Assembly: GCA_031550915.1 (NCBI GenBank)
Contig: JAVBOF010000090.1
Span: 1-18,127 of the forward strand
Length of the DNA: 18,127 nucleotides
From: JAVBOF01 sp031550915
GTDB taxonomy: Bacteria > Bacillota > Clostridia > Christensenellales > MGBC116941
Reading direction: 5' to 3'
Below, one piece after another: positions 13,958 to 18,127 of this stretch (position 1 is the first letter of the stretch; each line of letters starts with the position of its first letter). A program made the position numbers and the translations under genes. The notes beneath the pieces are model-generated. The model saw nothing but the letters and a program-made list of their open reading frames with translations, was not told the DNA's origin and searched no databases.

Positions 13958-15443
13958 GGTATATATTACCGCCTTTTTCATGCTTTCCGTACTTAAATAT
14001 CAAACCCAAAACCTGTAAGGTTATAATCGGTATCATAGCAACCAGAGCGATCATCCCAAAAGCATCCTTCAATACGTCCGCCCCTGATACCGAATCGGCA
14101 ACGCCCTGGGAAAACGCCAGAATAAAGGTAGCGGTCATCGGTCCGGATGCCACGCCACCTGAATCATATGCTATGCCCACGAATATCTTTGGAGCGAAAA
14201 AAGAAAGTGCTGCGCATATTATGAATCCCGGCAAAAGATAATGCCAGAGCTGTATAGATGGTACTATGATCCGTATTATCGAGAGCGCTACCGCCAAACC
14301 GACACCTATCGAAAGCGCCAGCAGTACAACATTTCTTCTGACGTATCCGCCGGTAACTGACTCAATCTGATGAGTCAAAACAGTTACGGCCGGTTCGGCT
14401 AGTATCGTGACAAGTCCGAGTATAAAACCGATTATTACCGCAACGGCTTTACTGTCTATCTGCGCAACCTCATAGCCAATAATATTGCCCACTCCCATAA
14501 ATCCCTGATTCACACCCGTCAAAAACAAAGCCAGTCCTATCAATGTATAAGCTATGCCCTTGAGTAGCTTTTTAAATTGTTTTCTTGAAAGTTTGAAAGC
14601 GAATATCTGAAACAGGATGAAAATAACTATTACCGGCAATAGCGCAATTAGCGCTTCTAAAGTTATGGCAGGTAAACCCTTTATAAAGGGTATCAAAACA
14701 CCCGTAGCCTCGGTGCTGCGGTTATCCAAAACGCCTTTCAGACCGTCAATTTTTTTGAATAATCCCATTAAAAGCGCCCCAAATACCGCTCCGGTGGACG
14801 TTACCGCAACAAGTCCAAAGCTATCCTTTTCCGATGCCTTGCTATCCCGCTTTATTCCGGTGACGCCCAGTGCAAGCGCGAGTATAAAGGGTACCGTCAG
14901 CGCACCAGTCGTTGCGCCAGACGCATCAAATGCAATAGCGAGGAATTCAGGCGGTACAAAGATGGATATCAACAGTATAATGCCATAAAGGATAGTGAGC
15001 ATTATATAAAGAGGAAAATTGAAAACTATGCGCAACAACCCTACGGCAAGCATTATCGCTACCCCTGCCGAAACTACAACCAATATACTGATCATTGAAA
15101 TAGCGTTTCCGGATACGCCTTCGACTTGCCTGGCAAGAATCTGCAGGTCCGGTTCAGCTATACAAACGAAAAACCCAATGACCAGTCCTACGATCACTAC
15201 CATCCATATTTTGTTGGATCTGGAAACGAAATTACCGATATGATGACCCAGTGGATATATCCCGATATCTATGCCAAACAGAAAAACCGAAAGCCCGATT
15301 ACAATAAACAGGGCTCCGACAATAAACCTTAGGAAAAACTGGTTGGGTAGCGGAGTCACAAAGAAATTCAGGATCGCAACCAATACCAATATCGGCAATA
15401 CTGAAAAAAGTGTCTCCTTGAACTTGCCCAGAAAAACGTTCAA
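13950..15443 (-). CDS. DUF1538 membrane protein with internal duplication
   Basis: About 497 residues with 12 or more hydrophobic helices in two homologous halves (about 30-230 and 285-490). Matching landmarks recur: GLSVFLFGIDIGIYPLG and GLALFLTGVNQGFMGVG; IAEPDLQILARQVE and LAEPAVTVLTHQIE; AIAFDASGATTG and GIAYDSGGVASG; and a DSFGLVA or DAFGMIA end. This is DUF1538, a transporter-like family of unknown substrate. Conserved Glu-Pro and the acidic/glycine motif in both halves suggest a two-fold pseudo-symmetric pore. Downstream and overlapping is the tandem P-II-like gene, its likely regulator. Start choice: TTG at 15443 has AAGAGGTG five bases upstream; the GTG at 15452 would lie about 5 bases from the predicted transcription start. 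Confidence 0.85.
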   Translation of the reverse strand: MNVFLGKFKETLFSVLPILVLVAILNFFVTPLPNQFFLRFIVGALFIVIGLSVFLFGIDIGIYPLGHHIGNFVSRSNKIWMVVIVGLVIGFFVCIAEPDLQILARQVEGVSGNAISMISILVVVSAGVAIMLAVGLLRIVFNFPLYIMLTILYGIILLISIFVPPEFLAIAFDASGATTGALTVPFILALALGVTGIKRDSKASEKDSFGLVAVTSTGAVFGALLMGLFKKIDGLKGVLDNRSTEATGVLIPFIKGLPAITLEALIALLPVIVIFILFQIFAFKLSRKQFKKLLKGIAYTLIGLALFLTGVNQGFMGVGNIIGYEVAQIDSKAVAVIIGFILGLVTILAEPAVTVLTHQIESVTGGYVRRNVVLLALSIGVGLAVALSIIRIIVPSIQLWHYLLPGFIICAALSFFAPKIFVGIAYDSGGVASGPMTATFILAFSQGVADSVSGADVLKDAFGMIALVAMIPIITLQVLGLIFKYGKHEKGGNIYHV

Positions 15444-15463
15444 ACGCGTCACCTCTTATTAAC

Positions 15464-15492
15464 AGTATAACATCAAATAATTGCTAAGTCAC
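15464..15492 (-). promoter_or_regulatory. Promoter of the DUF1538/P-II operon
   Basis: Minus strand: GTGACT (15487-15492), 17-nt spacer ending in TGT, then TATACT (15464-15469), an extended -10 promoter. The predicted start near 15457 leaves a leader of about 14 nt that contains AAGAGG. It stands back to back with the esterase promoter. Confidence 0.6.
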
Positions 15493-15520
15493 CCTACGCT
15501 ATGCGTCTGGGCAGGATACA

Positions 15521-15549
15521 TTGACTTGCTTTGCCAGTGGGAATATAAT
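15521..15549 (+). promoter_or_regulatory. Strong sigma-A-type promoter for the esterase
   Basis: TTGACT (15521-15526), exactly 17 nt, then TATAAT (15544-15549): one mismatch from consensus. The predicted start near 15556 gives a leader of about 63 nt. Confidence 0.75.
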
Positions 15550-15618
15550 CTTTATTAGAAAAAAGTATTGTAATTCGTATCGCTTTGGCGTTTTAGCTGC
15601 CGCACGGAAAGGAATATT

Positions 15619-16533
15619 ATGAGCACGGAATACAGATCTGAAGATATCTTTGCGTCCAATCTGTCTATGATAGACGAGATCGATTCGCCCCAGATTAAAA
15701 GAAAACACCTCGATCTGCGCTATGCTAATATTTCAAACTCGCAGGTGTTGGATCTCTATCTGCCGGACAAAGGAAAGGAACCGTACCCAACGGTAATTTT
15801 TGTCCATGGCGGGGCTTTTTGTGTCGGCGATAAAAAGGATCATCAGCTTTATCCTTTCATTAAGGGGCTTGAACGGGGTTATGCAGTCGCAAGTATCAAT
15901 TATAGGATGAGCGGAGAAGCTATATTCCCAGCGTCAGTCATGGATGTTAAAGCAGCTATTCGTTTCCTGCGTGCCAATGCGAAAGAATACTGCATTGACG
16001 CAAATAAATTTGCCCTAGCCGGGGATTCGGCGGGAGGCAATATAGCTGCGGTCGCGGCGCTTTCGGCCGATTGGACACAGTTCGACGACGCTTCTTTGGG
16101 GAATACGGAGGTTTCATGTAATGTACAGGCTTGTGTGGACCTATATGGCCCAACCGACTTTTTATTGATGGACGAACATTTAAGAGTGAGTGGGCTAAAG
16201 CAGGATATATTCGACCATGACGATGCAAATTCGCCCGAATCGCTCTATTTGGGCGCACCGATAAAAACGGCCGATCCTGCGCTTGTTCAAAAGACAAATC
16301 CGATTACCTATGTTAATAAAGAAATGCCGACTTTTCTTATCCAACACGGCAAAAAAGATAACGTGGTACCATATCAACAGAGTTTGATCTTTGCGCAAGC
16401 TATCGAAGCCTGCGCTGGAAAATGTAAGGTCGCTCTGGATATTTTCGAATCCGCAACGCATATAGACCCGTTGTTTGAATCCGAAGACAATATCAAACGC
16501 ATTTTCGATTTTCTCGACAAAGCGATGCGGTAA
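15619..16533 (+). CDS. Alpha/beta hydrolase, hormone-sensitive-lipase-like esterase
   Basis: A 304-residue cytoplasmic esterase of the Aes/BD-FAE-like group. The oxyanion-hole motif HGGAF (63-67) is followed by the nucleophile elbow GDSAGG with Ser137. The acid is probably Asp247 in GKKDNVVP and the base His281 in SATHID, so the triad is complete. A short cap region (about 180-235) covers the active site. Such enzymes cleave short acyl or acetyl esters, for example on sugars; the substrate is not known. There is no signal peptide. The ATG is preceded by GGAAAGGAA. It has its own near-consensus promoter and is monocistronic, ending seven bases before the stop of the opposing hexokinase-family gene. 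Confidence 0.88.
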   Translation: MSTEYRSEDIFASNLSMIDEIDSPQIKRKHLDLRYANISNSQVLDLYLPDKGKEPYPTVIFVHGGAFCVGDKKDHQLYPFIKGLERGYAVASINYRMSGEAIFPASVMDVKAAIRFLRANAKEYCIDANKFALAGDSAGGNIAAVAALSADWTQFDDASLGNTEVSCNVQACVDLYGPTDFLLMDEHLRVSGLKQDIFDHDDANSPESLYLGAPIKTADPALVQKTNPITYVNKEMPTFLIQHGKKDNVVPYQQSLIFAQAIEACAGKCKVALDIFESATHIDPLFESEDNIKRIFDFLDKAMR

Positions 16534-16540
16534 AATATTC

Positions 16541-17797
16541 TCATTCCATGGATGCAGTATAGGCCGACCCAAGCAGTACCGCGTTTTCGTAGCCTTTCAG
16601 TTCAATCTGAATATCCAGCTTCTGCTTTATCCATGTTTTTGTTAGCTGTTCAACTCTTTGCCGCAGTCCAGGCATCCTGTAATATAGGCTTCCCTCCATA
16701 GTCGCCAGTACGCTCTTTCCCGAGCCTGCCGATTTCAACGACGCGGCGGCTAATTCAAGTGCAACAATATTAGCTGCCCTCATAATTACATTTTCGATTA
16801 TCAAACCGGCACTTTGCCTGCTTTGTTCGTCAACGAAAGCGTTCCAAAGCCTGCCTCCTTTTTTAATAAACTCCGCTATATCTGCGTTGCCAGATCCACG
16901 CAAAACATTATCATCGAACATGATAATGCCTTCTTTTCGTGCCGTATTCAGTATCTCTATACAGAGCGGTGCAAAATAAGCCCCGCTTACGATTTTTTCC
17001 AGTCTGTTAGAAGAAGGATCGTCCGTTGATGCGATAAAGCTTTCATCTATTGCTCCAACCGGCAGTTTATCAAAATTAGCGCATTCAATATTTATCAGCA
17101 TTCTGCCGGGACCTGCAATATCGCGGATATTTGTGCAATGCTCCGGATAGCACGCGTTTGTTCCTGTACCCACAATTACGCCTATGCAGGCGTCAAAGCC
17201 GCCTTCAATCGAATCCCTGAATCCTGCCATCGCCGTAGATATTGAATCGTTGGCTATATGCATCCGTATTCCGTTGCACCCCCTTGCTGCAAGAGCTTTA
17301 GTCATTTCGGCATATATATCGCAACCTTCCGAGCCGTTGACTTGCAGTTCCTTCACAAGCTTTATAAGCCGCACCTTATTCTGTGAAACTATATCTACCG
17401 GATGAGCGATGGACATAGAGAGTATCTTTGCGCTTCTTAAATGCTTTTTTACCTTCCCTGCAATCTCTGCAAAGAAATCATTCTTATCGATCTCTCCATG
17501 ACTGCCGGGGATAGGGAAACTTTCAAAATCTTCTATAACGCATTCCGTATTTTCATCTATCCGTGCAAGTGCGATCCGTAAATTCGTCCCGCCTGCATCT
17601 ACAAGCGCGGCAGAGGTATCGCTTTTTATTTGTTTTCCAAGCTTAAAATGGGAAGGAAGCATGCGGAGTGAACTGCGCTCTTTCTGCAGGCCTTTTTCCA
17701 TATCCTTTAAAAAAAGGTCCAGCAAAGCATCCCAGTCATACAGGTCCCCGTTCAGCTTATATTTATTTATAAAACTGGCCGTCTTTTCAATACTCAT
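16541..17797 (-). CDS. Hexokinase-family sugar kinase (eukaryotic-type fold), divergent
   Basis: A 418-residue ATP-dependent kinase resembling eukaryotic hexokinases rather than ROK glucokinases. Order of motifs: VDAGGTNLRIAL (about 66-77, phosphate-1 loop); a KLVKELQVNGSEGCDI segment in the place of the hexokinase W-T-K-G-F sugar loop; IANDSIST with the catalytic Asp184; GVIVGTGTNACYPE (about 206-219, phosphate-2); NIECANF in place of NxEWGAF; and SNRLEKIVSGAYFAPL (about 263-278). Length fits a single hexokinase unit. Fold and catalytic Asp are kept but sugar-contact loops differ, so the sugar may not be glucose. Start choice: the ATG at 17797 has AGGGG seven bases upstream; the one two codons earlier abuts it. 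A promoter lies at 17827-17854. It is monocistronic. Confidence 0.82.
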   Translation of the reverse strand: MSIEKTASFINKYKLNGDLYDWDALLDLFLKDMEKGLQKERSSLRMLPSHFKLGKQIKSDTSAALVDAGGTNLRIALARIDENTECVIEDFESFPIPGSHGEIDKNDFFAEIAGKVKKHLRSAKILSMSIAHPVDIVSQNKVRLIKLVKELQVNGSEGCDIYAEMTKALAARGCNGIRMHIANDSISTAMAGFRDSIEGGFDACIGVIVGTGTNACYPEHCTNIRDIAGPGRMLINIECANFDKLPVGAIDESFIASTDDPSSNRLEKIVSGAYFAPLCIEILNTARKEGIIMFDDNVLRGSGNADIAEFIKKGGRLWNAFVDEQSRQSAGLIIENVIMRAANIVALELAAASLKSAGSGKSVLATMEGSLYYRMPGLRQRVEQLTKTWIKQKLDIQIELKGYENAVLLGSAYTASME

Positions 17798-17826
17798 ATC
17801 CATTCCCCTATATTCTGTCTATTATC

Positions 17827-17854
17827 ATAATACATGCATTGTCACCGTATGCAA
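17827..17854 (-). promoter_or_regulatory. Probable promoter of the hexokinase-family gene
   Basis: Minus strand: TTGCAT (17849-17854), 16-nt spacer, TATTAT (17827-17832). The predicted start near 17820 gives a leader of about 23 nt holding AGGGG. Each hexamer departs from consensus, so moderate confidence only. Confidence 0.45.
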
Positions 17855-17913
17855 CAGTGATTTTCTTTCATCCCTTGTTTTGACAAAGCCTTGCCCTGGG
17901 TTTATATAATATG

Positions 17914-17947
17914 AAAGGCTCTGCTATTATCATATAGCAGAGCCTTT
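17914..17947 (-). terminator. Terminator of tuf
   Basis: AAAGGCTCTGCTAT and its exact complement form a 14-bp stem with a 6-nt loop. It lies 63 bases past the tuf stop codon. The minus-strand tail is TCATATTATATAAA, only moderately T-rich. It isolates tuf from the hexokinase-family gene. Confidence 0.75.
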
Positions 17948-18003
17948 ATATATGGTTTCTATTATTCCTTATGGGTAAACATCAATGGATCATCCCCAGG
18001 TCG

Positions 18004-18021
18004 TCAATGATCAGTCATTGA
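18004..18021. repeat. Small inverted repeat across the tuf stop codon
   Basis: TCAATGA and TCATTGA form a 7-bp stem with a TCAG loop, and the loop contains the tuf stop codon on the minus strand. Probably incidental or a minor 3' RNA structure. Confidence 0.3.
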
Positions 18022-18127
18022 TTATGCTGGCTACTACGCCCGCTCCTACAGTCCTGCCGCCTTCACGTATCGCAAAGCGCAAGCCTTCCTCTATTGCTAT
18101 TGGCGTAATCAGCTTGATCTCCATCTG
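18011..18127 (-). CDS. tuf: Translation elongation factor Tu, C-terminal end (partial)
   Basis: Only the last 38 codons are in the window; the frame is open through the right edge. The translation includes [20 protein letters not shown] followed by [12 protein letters not shown], the strongly conserved end of EF-Tu domain 3 (usual form [24 protein letters not shown]). EF-Tu carries aminoacyl-tRNA to the ribosome in a GTP-dependent way. The final SIIND differs from the more common KIIE or KILE ending, a lineage trait rather than damage. Upstream genes of the usual rpsL-rpsG-fusA-tuf operon would lie to the right, outside the window. Confidence 0.93.
   Translation of the reverse strand, partial: [38 protein letters not shown]

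Noticed and set aside
1..18127. Mobile elements, CRISPR arrays, tRNA or rRNA genes
   Set aside because: No transposase or integrase motifs, no regularly spaced direct repeats, and no tRNA-like or rRNA-like sequence were seen on either strand.

Overview
The window looks like chromosomal DNA from a low-to-moderate GC, Gram-positive-type anaerobe of the class Clostridia. Four things point there: an RsgI/SigI regulatory pair, AGGAGG-type ribosome binding sites with frequent TTG/GTG starts, a lipoprotein substrate-binding protein, and AT-rich intergenic DNA with sigma-A-type promoters. This is inference from gene content; no rRNA or species marker is present apart from the last 38 codons of tuf at the right edge. 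I see no insertion sequence, phage gene, tRNA or CRISPR array.

Layout. 1-2790 (all minus): a promoter leaving the window on the left, an iron-containing alcohol dehydrogenase with its own promoter, and an RtcB RNA ligase translationally coupled to a 55-residue basic protein. 2882-6228 (minus): a terminator, a lone branched-chain-amino-acid-type substrate-binding lipoprotein, and three small membrane proteins (YcxB-like, DUF6713-like and unknown). 6487-8775 (plus): a branched inverted-repeat structure, a SigI-type promoter, anti-sigma factor RsgI, sigma factor SigI, and a strong terminator. 8843-11319 (plus): a VOC/PhnB-like protein, then a PAS-HD-GYP-PAS protein coupled to a DUF1905 protein. 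11582-13310 (plus): MtnA and a class II aldolase with overlapping frames. 13316-15492 (minus): a two-domain P-II-like protein overlapping a duplicated DUF1538 membrane protein. 15521-17854: an esterase (plus) facing a divergent hexokinase-family kinase (minus). 17914-18127: tuf terminator and tuf 3' end (minus).

How the genes may work together. MtnA plus the class II aldolase fits the DHAP shunt for salvage of methylthioadenosine or 5'-deoxyadenosine. In that route the 5-substituted ribose-1-phosphate is isomerised and split into DHAP and an aldehyde. The alcohol dehydrogenase 10 kb away could reduce such an aldehyde, but nothing here links them directly. RsgI-SigI is a self-contained envelope-signal circuit, apparently autoregulated. 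Its gene order is the reverse of the Bacillus and C. thermocellum arrangement, and its ectodomain lacks a recognisable binding module. The HD-GYP protein is a candidate c-di-GMP phosphodiesterase with two cysteine-bearing PAS sensors. The P-II/DUF1538 pair looks like a membrane transporter or channel with a dedicated small-molecule-sensing regulator.

The candidates for less-described biology are the reversed rsgI-sigI operon with its Trp-rich tail, the tandem P-II/DUF1538 pair, the small basic protein in front of rtcB, and the branched structure upstream of the SigI promoter.
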